Part shown: positions 55,761 to 64,000 of the stretch, in pieces
How positions within the stretch are numbered: position 1 is the first letter of the stretch
Layout of the letters: every line of letters starts with the position of its first letter
From: Seiridium cupressi
Taxonomy: Eukaryota; Ascomycota; Sordariomycetes; Amphisphaeriales; Sporocadaceae
NCBI GenBank assembly: GCA_036674765.1
Contig: JARVKI010000107.1
Coordinates: forward strand, 62,001 to 126,000
Length of the DNA: 64,000 bases
Reading direction: 5' to 3'
Position numbers and translations under genes: made by a program
Notes under the pieces: generated by a model
What the model was told of the DNA's origin: nothing
The model's database searches: none
What the model saw: only the letters and a program-made list of their open reading frames with translations

Positions 55761-56605
55761 TCTTTGAGCGTACGTAATGCGGTAGATAGAGTATTGTCGA
55801 GACTTTTAGCGTAAGAATCAACTTAATATCAATTCAGAGTGAATTTTGCATGACGCTCAGTGAATGAGCCCCTCTTGGCACCTTATAGCTTGTCAGCGTC
55901 ATGTGCACAGGCGTGAGCGTCTCCTAGTAGACTTTTGACGTAGTTCTAGAAACAGCAGAAGAAGAGAGTGGGTCGCACTCCAAAGTGCTTGGTGCATTGA
56001 AGACGGCAACCAGCAAGATATCATACCTCGTAATTCATCCAGTCGGCTTTGTCGATCTAGATGCATATCGTCCTCATGACCATGCTGTGACCAATGAGCA
56101 GTGTAGGCTGTAAATTGATTGAATATCTGATGGAATCCTTTTTGTTTGAGACCACCGTACCTTCCAAGGCTAACAAAGATGTACTCGGTCGAGGTCGCTG
56201 CGTACAGGTCGAAGGTTGGCCGGAAACTGTGTAACTAAAGGGTAGATACAGAAGTGTCCCACCTGACGGTCCTACCCATCTCAAAGTTATCCAATTATGT
56301 AGGGCAAGATGAGATGATACAGCATAGTATAAAACCGTGATGTAAATAAGGAATAAAGTAGCAAGAGTAGTCGACCGTAACGAGCATTTGTGGGGAATTG
56401 CTTAGAACAAATAGGTTATGGTTAGTAGTGGTTGCTAGTATGATGGCTTGTAGCTGCAAGGCCTGGATTGCTAACAAAAGATGAGCTAACACTTTATGAT
56501 CAGCAAAAGCCATATTCCTGTTCATTCGTATAAAGCTGTTAGCAGATCGTAGATCATAGATAATAATATCACTACAGTTTCTACATAAACTGGATCTCAA
56601 GATTG
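55761..56605. other. Intergenic, no gene seen
   Basis: 845 bp between the HET gene start and the stop of the decarboxylase gene. Short frames without signature only. Confidence 0.4.
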
Positions 56606-57742
56606 TCACGCATCCTCGCTCAATCGCAAGATTCTTGCTGCATTTCCTCCCATGACCTGTTTCACTCCTTCACTGCCACTCCCTAGGGCCTTCTCAACGG
56701 CGTCCTTGTTCCACGTCATGCTTTCCCACTCACCCTGCTCGTCACTCTGCAGCGGCGGAAAGAACGGGTGATCGGTGCCAAACATCAACCTGTCGACACC
56801 GCTCGCATCAATGGCCGCCTTCAGGCCCACCTCCGAGTAGATCACAGCATCGAGGTAAATTTGCTCCTTGAGCACCTGCCACACCGTCCGCCGCTTGGGT
56901 CCGACCTTGCCCTCTCGCACGAGGTGTCCGTCATGCACTATGCAGCTTTCGATTCGCCCAGCCAGGAAGGGCAGGGTGCCACCACTGTGCGCCAATAACA
57001 TACGCAGATCCGGCACTTCGTCGAAAACACCGGCCAGGTACATACGCGCCACGGCGATGGTAGTCTCCAGCGGGAAGCCGAGAGCTAGGGGAAGGACGTG
57101 GCCATACTCGGCGCTTGCCCGCGGGCCCCAAACCTCGCTCGGCAGGCCGTAGTGGGGATGCAAGAAGATGGTTAAGCCAGCCTTTGCGATGGCCTTGAAC
57201 ACGGGGATCAGCGCCGGATCATCGAGCCCCTTGCCCAGCCCTGATGTTCCCAAGATCACACCACGGCAGTGCTTCAGACCCTTGACAAAGTCGACGTGCG
57301 AGAGCAGCACATCTTGAGGCGCGGTCAATGGGAGGGTGGCAAAAAAGAACAGGCGGCCGGGATGCTGCAGACACATGCTCTCAAACTCTTGGTTGACGCC
57401 CTCGGCCGTCTTGGCAGCCGCGTCCGTTGCCACGAAGTCGAGCCACGGGTTCGCCAGCGAGATGACCGAGATGTCAATCTTGTGCGTGTCCATGAAGTGG
57501 ACCTTCTGTGCCAGTGACGAGTAGTGGCTCGTTACGGGCCGGCCAGGCAGATTCGCGGATTCATCCTGGGAGATCTTGTCCAGCGATTCTGCCTCGTCGG
57601 GCAGGATGATGTACCGCGGGTCTTTGGCGCCGGCGAACCTGCGAACGAGGGGAATCTCTGATCGTGATTCTAGGATCTTCACGTATTCTGGAGGATACAT
57701 GTGGGTGTGGATGTCCACCACGGGAAAGGTGGTCGAAGACAT
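56606..57742 (-). CDS. Isoorotate (uracil-5-carboxylate) decarboxylase
   Basis: A single 378-residue exon of the amidohydrolase-2/ACMSD superfamily. Zinc ligands are visible: His12 and His14 in VVDIHTHMYPPEY, His195 in IFLHPHYGLPSE, and Asp324 in FGTDHPFFPP, with His252 in LLAHSGGTLPFLAGR as a probable active-site residue. From memory, the opening and these motifs resemble the structurally studied fungal isoorotate decarboxylases (Cordyceps, Neurospora) more than ACMSD itself. It would remove the carboxyl group of uracil-5-carboxylate to give uracil. It is divergent from a gene matching thymine-7-hydroxylase, which makes that substrate; this context strengthens the call. Other ACMSD-like decarboxylases remain possible. 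Confidence 0.82.
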   Translation of the reverse strand: MSSTTFPVVDIHTHMYPPEYVKILESRSEIPLVRRFAGAKDPRYIILPDEAESLDKISQDESANLPGRPVTSHYSSLAQKVHFMDTHKIDISVISLANPWLDFVATDAAAKTAEGVNQEFESMCLQHPGRLFFFATLPLTAPQDVLLSHVDFVKGLKHCRGVILGTSGLGKGLDDPALIPVFKAIAKAGLTIFLHPHYGLPSEVWGPRASAEYGHVLPLALGFPLETTIAVARMYLAGVFDEVPDLRMLLAHSGGTLPFLAGRIESCIVHDGHLVREGKVGPKRRTVWQVLKEQIYLDAVIYSEVGLKAAIDASGVDRLMFGTDHPFFPPLQSDEQGEWESMTWNKDAVEKALGSGSEGVKQVMGGNAARILRLSEDA

Positions 57743-58543
57743 GTTGGTGGTGGAGAGGGGTATAACCGCTCTGGGGGAATTCAGATGAGTAGTTGCAAGA
57801 GAGCCACGATTAGCGACGGGACTCGCTGTGGCCGTGTCGAGCTGGCTGTAGCCTTTTCTCGACCAGTGATATATGTGACTATATTCTGATTAGGTAGTCA
57901 ACCAAGGATACAAGTATCCTGTCGGCGGAGACTCCCGAGGTTGTGGCCGGGGAGTTCAGTATTGACGGGCAACCCCACTGGTGCAGTTGGACGATCCTCT
58001 CAGCAATTCGTTTTCCAACAGATAAGATGCAAGAGGCAGGACGACTGATGCCCTCTTCACTCTTCGCCAGTGAAGGACAACTTACGATTTTGAAACAAAC
58101 ACACTCTCTCCTTCTGAGGTTGTCGTGACGATCACCGGCGGTTATCGCATTTAGACTGCTCAGCCGTCGGAGGTATTAAACCCCACACCCCCGGGGACCT
58201 ACGAGAGCTTATCTGGCGGGGTACTATGCTTTGAAGTTATTAAGAACACTGACTGCACTTATTCACCGGGTGATTGTTGTTCAGTGTGCTTAGATACTCC
58301 AGATTCACTAGAAATCTAACATCAACGCCACATTCCTGGTCATTGAACGACGAGGTAACCACCAATATCTCAGACGAGGGGTTACTCCTTTCGGCTACAA
58401 ACTGCTGCAGTATACACCGGGTATTTCCGATCCACACTCAGCTTCTAGATCGTTTGTACTAGGATCTTGAGGACCGGCATTTGAGCCTTCTCGACATCGG
58501 TATTTTCAGCATAATATCCCCTTAGTTCGCGTCTGTTTCCGTG
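57743..58543. promoter_or_regulatory. Divergent promoter region of thymine-salvage pair
   Basis: 801 bp between the start codons of the decarboxylase and the dioxygenase genes. Shared control is likely because the enzymes act in sequence. Two short GATA elements (tgataagc-like, for example near 58630 in the first intron) may relate to nitrogen control, but this is weak. Confidence 0.4.
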
Positions 58544-59662
58544 ATGGAGAAGGCTGCAGTGAAAAGTGAGGGTCTCGTCATCCCGGTACTTACTCACGGT
58601 CCAACCTCGTCTCACGTCCATCCTCAGGGCTGATAAGCATATAGCTCATTGACTTTTCCAAATTCCTCAGCGGAAACCCAGAGCAGCGTAAGGAGACCGC
58701 AGATGCTATTCTCAATGGGTTCCAGAATGCAGGTTTCATCTACTTGAAGGGACTTCCCATCACGTCCGAGTACCGAAAGCATATTTTCGAGACTTCGGCA
58801 AAATATTTCCGTCTTCCCATGGAAGAGAAAATGTCTCACTGTTGGACAACACCGGCAGCAAACAGGGGCTACTCGGCTCCTGGCCGCGAGAAGACTACAG
58901 AACTGACCAACGCCGAAGATGTCCAGAAGTTGCGTGCTGGCAACCCCGATCTCAAGGAGTCCCTCGAGATTGGCCGCGAGGGCGAGCCGGATCACCCCAA
59001 CCACTGGCCCAAGGCTAAAGGCGAGCTCGCTGACTTCAAATCCATCATGACCAAGTTCCACGACCAGTGTAAGGACCTGCACACCGAAGTCATGCGGGCT
59101 ATTGCCGTGGGTATGGGTTTGGACGAAAGCTACTTTGACGCCTTTACAGACGTGGGCGATAATACGCTACGCTTGCTACACTACCCTGAGGTCCGAAAAG
59201 ATATCTTCACCATCAATCCTGGACAGGTCCGTGCCGGTGCGCATAGCGATTATGGTAGCATCACGCTGCTGTTCCAAGATATGAGAGGTGGCTTGCAGGT
59301 TAAGAGCCCGAATGGCACGTTCGTGGATGCAACGCCAATAGAGGATACCTGCGTCGTGAATGCGGGTGACCTGCTGGCAATGTGGAGCAATGATACGATC
59401 AAGAGCACAATCCATCGAGTTGTCGAGCCACCAAGTGGTGATGGAGCTGTGTACCCGGCGAGGTATAGCATCGCGTAAGTCAAACTTTGAATGCCTGAGA
59501 TTTATACCTAGCTCACTCGTGGCGGACAGGTACTTTTGCAACCCCAACTTCAAGAGCTATATCGACGCCATTCCGGGAACGTTTGCTGCCGAGACTGAGA
59601 AGAAGTACAGCGGTATCAACAGCGGTGATTACCTGGTACAGAGACTGGCTGCGACTTACTGA
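58544..59662 (+). CDS. Thymine-7-hydroxylase-like 2-oxoglutarate/Fe(II) dioxygenase
   Basis: Three exons, 58544-58585, 58645-59474 and 59530-59662 (introns 59 and 55 nt), give 334 residues. The N-terminal DIOX_N region starts LIDFSKFLSGNPEQRKETAD. The iron-binding triad is complete: His214 and Asp216 in AGAHSDYGSITLLFQD, and His271 in KSTIHRVVEPP; the 2-oxoglutarate-binding Arg287 and Ser289 lie in PARYSIAYF. The sequence agrees closely, from memory, with fungal thymine dioxygenases, including TTPAANRGYSAPGREK, SLEIGREGEPDHPNHWP and the end YLVQRLAATY. It would oxidise the thymine methyl group in three steps to uracil-5-carboxylate. Its divergent neighbour matches the decarboxylase that completes the pathway. 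The short first exon, required for the N-terminus, joins in phase 0. Confidence 0.88.
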
Positions 59663-60058
59663 TCACCCGGTGTCTGGTGTGGTATGAGTATTGCGTGTGT
59701 ACGAGATGTGAAGCTGGGGCGTTGCTCTGTCAAGACAAAATAGCTTAATAGCGATCTACGCAAGTAGAATCAATATATATCCAATTATTACAACGTCAAG
59801 TTTTATGCTTCTTAGTAATGATTGTGGAAAATATCAGCCCCCCTGAGGCCCAGTCACTGGCGGAGGCGTTCCGCCCACTGGAAAGTGCCCCGCTGATGCA
59901 CGTCACAGCCCACCAACAACCATCAAGTCGAAGGAGCTCAGCTGTCGTACCTGCAGCCAGCAATATCACGCTTGCATCTTGGCTCGTTTTTCGCTATATT
60001 GCCAAGAGCAAATCTTTGGGGCTACGCCGATGGACCAGCCGGTCCAAACTTCTCCAAA
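59663..60058. other. Intergenic and possible leader
   Basis: 396 bp before the hydrolase ATG chosen at 60059. The hydrolase frame is open back to 59972, so a longer N-terminus or an upstream exon is possible. Confidence 0.4.
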
Positions 60059-61288
60059 ATGAAGAAGACACTTCTCTTGGTGTTTATCCACGGCTTCAAA
60101 GGCGGCGAGGACACCTTCGGCTCCACGGGCGACTTCGCCGAGCACCTGGCCACCTTGCTCTCAGTCGAGCTTCCCAAGCTACAGATCAGAACTCTCGTAT
60201 ATCCGAAATACGAAACGCGCGGCGACCTGACAGAATGCGTCGCACGCTTCCGAGACTGGTTGCTGGAGAAAGTCATCGACCTCGAGGTCGCCGCCGGCAC
60301 GCCGAGCCCCACGATCGACCCGAGCGTGCGCACGATCCTGATCGGACACAGTATGGGTGGGATCGTGGCGGCGGAAACGGCTATTGGTCTAGCAGGCGAC
60401 GAAGTGATTCCTTCGACTGCTGCAACCAAAGTCGAAGAGGATGGGGACGCAGATAAAGAAGAAAAGGAAGGACACCAGGAGGAAGCAGGGCAAGGACACG
60501 AAGTTAACAGCCTTATGTTTCCCTACATCCAAGGTGTCTTGGCCTTCGATACTCCCTACCTTGGCATCGCCCCTGGGGTCGTCGCACACGGCGCCGAGGG
60601 CCATTTCCAGAGCGCTGCTTCGGCCATGTCTCAGTTGTCCGCATTATCAGCGGCGTGGGGTGGCACTAAGGCAGCGGAGAATACAACGGTAGGGACGAAG
60701 AAGCCCATAGCTGCTCTCGAAGCACCGCCGAAAGAGGCGGATAAGAATGGCGGAATATGGAACAACTGGGGAAGAATGGCGATGTATGCTGGCGGGGCGG
60801 CAGCTGTAGCCGCCGGAGGTGCCGCGGCGTGGATGAATCGTCAGCAGATATCAGAAGGATGGTCTTGGGTGGGCAGTCATCTGGAGTTTGTGGGATGTCT
60901 AGCTCGGGGCGAGGAGATGAAGAAACGGGTTGCGAATATGGTCCGGCTGAATAGAGAGCTGGGTGTCGGATTCGCGAATCTGTATACCAGATTAGGCAAG
61001 GCAGCCGACTCCAAGCAGGTCAGCACGGTGGGGCTTGTCGTTGGCAGTCAGAGGACTTTTTGCAATCTTCCGTCAAAGATGCAAGCTGGAGAGTGGAAGG
61101 AAGCTGTGAACGATGCAGCCAAGGATGAGACGGGTGCGCATATGGCCATGTTTGAGGCCGACCAGAACCCAGGTTACATCCAGCTCTCGGAGGACGCGAA
61201 GAGCATGATCGTTAAGTGGGCGAAGAATGACTGGTACGAATCAAGTGCTAATGAACTTGAGAATAAGGACGAGGCGGATGTGTTGTGA
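60059..61288 (+). CDS. Alpha/beta hydrolase (DUF676/lipase-like), membrane-associated
   Basis: A single exon. I chose the ATG at 60059 (MKKTLLLVFIHGFKGGEDTF) because the oxyanion strand HGF follows at once, as in relatives; an in-frame ATG at 59972 would add 29 residues. The product has 409 residues. The nucleophile elbow GHSMGGIVAAE lies near residue 97, after ARFRDWLLEKVIDLEV. A charged insert (EEDGDADKEEKEGHQEE) is followed by PYIQGVLAFDTPYLGIAPG. A short hydrophobic Ala/Gly segment near 245-265 (YAGGAAAVAAGGAAAWM) may span or touch a membrane. The catalytic Asp and His cannot be placed with confidence; His in GAHMAMFEA is a candidate. It resembles fungal serine lipase/esterases of unknown substrate. 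Confidence 0.82.
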   Translation: MKKTLLLVFIHGFKGGEDTFGSTGDFAEHLATLLSVELPKLQIRTLVYPKYETRGDLTECVARFRDWLLEKVIDLEVAAGTPSPTIDPSVRTILIGHSMGGIVAAETAIGLAGDEVIPSTAATKVEEDGDADKEEKEGHQEEAGQGHEVNSLMFPYIQGVLAFDTPYLGIAPGVVAHGAEGHFQSAASAMSQLSALSAAWGGTKAAENTTVGTKKPIAALEAPPKEADKNGGIWNNWGRMAMYAGGAAAVAAGGAAAWMNRQQISEGWSWVGSHLEFVGCLARGEEMKKRVANMVRLNRELGVGFANLYTRLGKAADSKQVSTVGLVVGSQRTFCNLPSKMQAGEWKEAVNDAAKDETGAHMAMFEADQNPGYIQLSEDAKSMIVKWAKNDWYESSANELENKDEADVL

Positions 61289-61488
61289 TCACTGTCCTTT
61301 GGTTGGGTACGATACCTCAGATATAGGTTTGCGTCGGCGTTTGGTATTATATAGGTGGAATTCACATTACGTACATCTTTCTATGTCATTAGATGCTCTA
61401 TAGGGCGCCCTCAACTCCACCCGCTTGAAGTACAACGTCCAGTTAACTTTCCATGTCCCTTTGATTATCTACGCCGCCTTTTTACTTT

Positions 61489-62243
61489 TTACTGGGTAGC
61501 CTTGACATTCTGCTCCTTCGCAGCCCTGAGCACCTTCCTCCTCTGCCTGTTCATGTGCCCGATCAAAATGTACGCACCCGCAGGCCAGATGATGCACAGG
61601 CACGCAAGCAGGTACAACTGATATAGCTGGCCGAACTTCTGGCCCGCAGGTCCCAGGGCAAGGTACATCATTCCCATCTCGCTAAGGATGCCAATGGGAT
61701 ACAGGACTCTGTACGAGCTGTAGCGGATCCAGAAGAATGTATATGGCTCCCATCCCGCCAACTTGAGCGCCAGGTACGAGTATCGGATCACCTCGGTCAG
61801 GGACCACGCGAACAGCATCGATGAGTAGATGGGCGAAGAGCAGAGCGCCGGGAACGGGTACTGGACGGCCCAGACGGCGACGTAACGGGATGCGACCTGA
61901 AGACCGGCCGTGACAGGGTCGGAGCGGACGATACCTATAAAAAGAGGACTCGGTGTAAGTCGCTGGAACCCCATCTGCGCGGATGGTATACAGTGAGAGA
62001 GAAGATTGGCAGGTACATACCGAATAGACCGTGCAAGACATCGAGGATCATCAGTGTCTGCGTCCATAATACGAAGTTGCCCGTCGAGATGTACACGAAC
62101 GCCGGGCCTCTTATGATGTTGGTGCCGACGGTGCGCCCAAAGACGGTAGCCCAGAGGATGGCCGAGACCGTGTTGTAGAGGATCAGGTAGCCATTCTTGA
62201 CCGGCGAGGAACGCTTGACTGGTTTGGCTGCGTCTTGTGCCAT
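61489..62243 (-). CDS. PHS1: Very-long-chain (3R)-3-hydroxyacyl-CoA dehydratase PHS1
   Basis: Exons 62243-62021 and 61934-61489 (86-nt intron, GTATGT...ATAG) give 222 residues, the family's usual length. Several membrane segments alternate with conserved loops (LILYNTVSAILWATVFG, VLWTQTLMILDVLHGLFG, SMLFAWSLTEVIRYSYLA). The active-site pair is visible as Tyr153 and Glu160 in YRVLYPIGILSEMG, with the spacing of seven known from yeast Phs1. The C-terminus is basic (MNRQRRKVLRAAKEQ) and ends in KATQ. The enzyme carries out the third step of the very-long-chain fatty acid elongation cycle in the ER membrane, feeding ceramide synthesis. Essential in yeast; no lesion is seen. Confidence 0.93.
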
Positions 62244-63399
62244 GTTTGCGCGCGTTCAATTGAGCTTCCTCGGTAGTTGGGAAAGCGAATGGCAGAGCTC
62301 GGGTTTGGATCGTGGATTGCTGTGGCTTGGAAATTTTTGGCGTTGAGCTTGACGTGCATCCCGCTGTGGACCCCTGGAATTCGGTTGGGGCAGCAGAGTC
62401 TGGAGTAACAGGGGTTGAGGGCCGCGGATTGCATGTGCAAATACGCCAGTATCATGAAGGTCTTGCTCACTTTCTGTCACTTCAGACTTCACTACGGCAC
62501 GTCACTTTCGACGCGAACCAATGCAACAGTATATGCATTGGAGTGGTGAGATCATCATTGAAATCTGTACTCATCTTTTGAAACCTTGGAGGTCTTTCTT
62601 CTGCTGCTGACCTCCACGGTGTCTAGTACACTGTAGTGTCTAAGAATGTCGCACCCTAAACCAGAAGACGAGGCTCAATTGGGCAGTATGATACCTATAA
62701 GTCTGACGGGGTTTTCTAGAAGACGTACAAGTGAGCGAATATTCCAATCGCAAGACAACGCCTTTTTATCACGAGTCCCGAACTTGGTAGTGGGACATGC
62801 ATGCATCTTCAAAGCAGTCCACAACCAACTTATGCGCTTCCCAGAATTCGCACTTGACAAAGAAACTATATGGTTCGCAGATTCACGCGTTTCGATTTAC
62901 CAAGGTGGCGATCGGTGACAGTCTTCATAGCCATCTTTCTGTTGGAATCTAGTGCACAGCTGTTCTTCGCAAGGTGATGCTCCAGTCGAGTGTCAAGTCG
63001 GCCAATCTGGAACGCCAAGCAGTTTCCTCCGATCTCTTGGATCCTCTAGGCACCGAGAACACCATTGAGAGCCGCAAAAATAAGCTCTGATACTGAAGCC
63101 AAGATTTTATTTACAGCAGAAGTCAATGCATTGTTACCAATCTTGGTCGTATCTGGTTTACTTGTGGATCCCATGAAAGATATCATGGAGCATTGTTCGT
63201 GGGTAAGGGTTCGCATCTCAAGAGGTAATACAGTGGATATACTGCCTATCATCTGGCCAGATCCTGCTGGCTTCTTTTCTAATTTGTTGTCTGTTCTCTG
63301 TATGAAGCTTGATGCTTCACTGTTCTCGTCGGTCTACTGTATTACATTCCCTAATAGTCTTCAGAAGATTTGAGAGGCAGGCTCCTCTAAGCGGTGAAG
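62244..63399. other. 1.2-kb region with unassigned small frames
   Basis: Holds the PHS1 promoter and the leader of the gene at 63400. A 90-residue forward frame (62646-62918, containing NQLMRFPEFALDKETIWFA) and a 102-residue one (63065-63373) look protein-like in composition but match nothing I know; they might be remnants of a larger gene. I do not call them. Confidence 0.35.
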
Positions 63400-64000
63400 A
63401 TGCAACTAATTTCTCTTCTTCTTGGGGCACTGGCCTTTTCTGATATTGCGCTGGGTGCTCAACGGAACTATGCTGTCGTGAGCTGATATCACATTCAATC
63501 AAGCTGAGTTGTATCGCTAATCATTGACCGTCTCGCAGGGCAGTCTTGCAAGTCGAGCGAATGCAATGATCAGCGTTAGACACCCAGACACAGGGTCTGA
63601 CGAAAAAAGGTCTATATGGACATCAGTCACGCTCCCAAAGATGATAGTCAGCGGGGGGCAACCAATAGACTACACCAAACGCCAGTTGAACGTCGGGAAT
63701 GGTGGGATATCCATCGGGGGAGCGGGTGGAATCAATCTCGGCGGGGGAGGAAAGAAGCCTCAGGCTGGCGAAGGAGCGCAAGCTGGTGCTCAGAGCAGTG
63801 CTGCAACCAACAAGACGGCAGACGGTATCGCCGCTTTAGAGGGCGCCAAAAACAGTACTGGCGGAAGTTTGTCGATTGGAGGTCTTACACTTGGTGGCGC
63901 TGGTGGCGGTATCACATTCAACAATGCAGGCAATGGAAATAGTGGTCAGAAGGAGGGCCAACCAGCAGCGGCACAACCAGCTGAAGGAGCTGTTGCTACT
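63400..64000 (+). CDS. Secreted glycine-rich protein, 5' part (cut by window edge)
   Basis: Exon 1 (63400-63477) encodes a signal peptide (MQLISLLLGALAFSDIALG) and joins in phase 0 through a 61-nt intron (GTGAGC...GCAG, branch region CTAATC) to an exon from 63539 that stays open to the right edge: 180 residues are visible. After a short non-repetitive segment (WTSVTLPKMIVSGGQPIDYT) the chain becomes Gly-rich with repeated triads such as GGISIGGAGGINLGGGG and GGLTLGGAGGGITF, then Gln/Ala-rich. No conserved domain is recognised. It is probably an extracellular structural or adhesive protein. The end lies beyond the window. Confidence 0.75.

Noticed and set aside
1..64000. tRNA genes, rRNA, CRISPR arrays and intact transposons
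   Set aside because: I looked for T-loop-like sequences, long direct or inverted repeats and transposase motifs by eye and found none convincing; a dedicated scan (for example tRNA covariance models) could still find small RNAs.

Overview
This window is nuclear DNA of a filamentous ascomycete (Pezizomycotina). The evidence is short GT-AG introns (about 47-150 nt) with CTAAC/CTGAC branch sites, C-rich promoters, and fungal-only families: a Zn2Cys6 regulator, HET, Egh16-like, AflR-like and fungal BTB proteins. I cannot name the species; a Dothideomycete or Sordariomycete would fit. No rRNA, tRNA, CRISPR or intact transposon was recognised. Exon joins were worked out by hand from splice motifs, reading frame and family knowledge.

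Layout. 1-2.3 kb: an intact acyl-CoA dehydrogenase (cut by the left edge) divergent from a 2-oxoglutarate/malate-type mitochondrial carrier. 2.6-8.8 kb: an island of broken genes that looks like a dying secondary-metabolism cluster: a second acyl-CoA dehydrogenase, a methyltransferase relic, a short-chain dehydrogenase relic and a berberine-bridge-type FAD oxidase, around an apparently intact AflR-like regulator, with an AT-rich scar at 3.34-3.5 kb. 8.8-10.6 kb: no recognisable gene. 10.6-39.6 kb: mostly conserved housekeeping genes: NIP7 and NOC3 (divergent, ribosome biogenesis), an RGG-type low-complexity protein, POP3 (RNase P/MRP), a BTB protein, a 2570-residue ubiquitin hydrolase, a fungal protein of unknown function, a PRCC-like protein and the TORC2 subunit SIN1.

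39.9-47 kb: four secreted or wall proteins in a row (two GPI-type, one cupredoxin, one Egh16-like), separated by long intergenic DNA. 48.5-55.8 kb: two divergent AIG1-type GTPases followed by a HET-domain gene, a combination suggestive of fungal self/non-self recognition. One GTPase and the HET gene carry disabling lesions; the other GTPase looks intact. 56.6-59.7 kb: a divergent pair matching isoorotate decarboxylase and thymine-7-hydroxylase, which together convert thymine to uracil. 60-62.3 kb: a membrane-associated alpha/beta hydrolase and the very-long-chain 3-hydroxyacyl-CoA dehydratase PHS1. 63.4 kb to the right edge: the start of a glycine-rich secreted protein.

The most interesting parts are the GTPase/HET locus, with three separate lesions including a G17 tract and an intron ending GG, the decaying metabolic cluster, and the thymine-salvage gene pair. 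A GC-AG intron in POP3 is a smaller curiosity.
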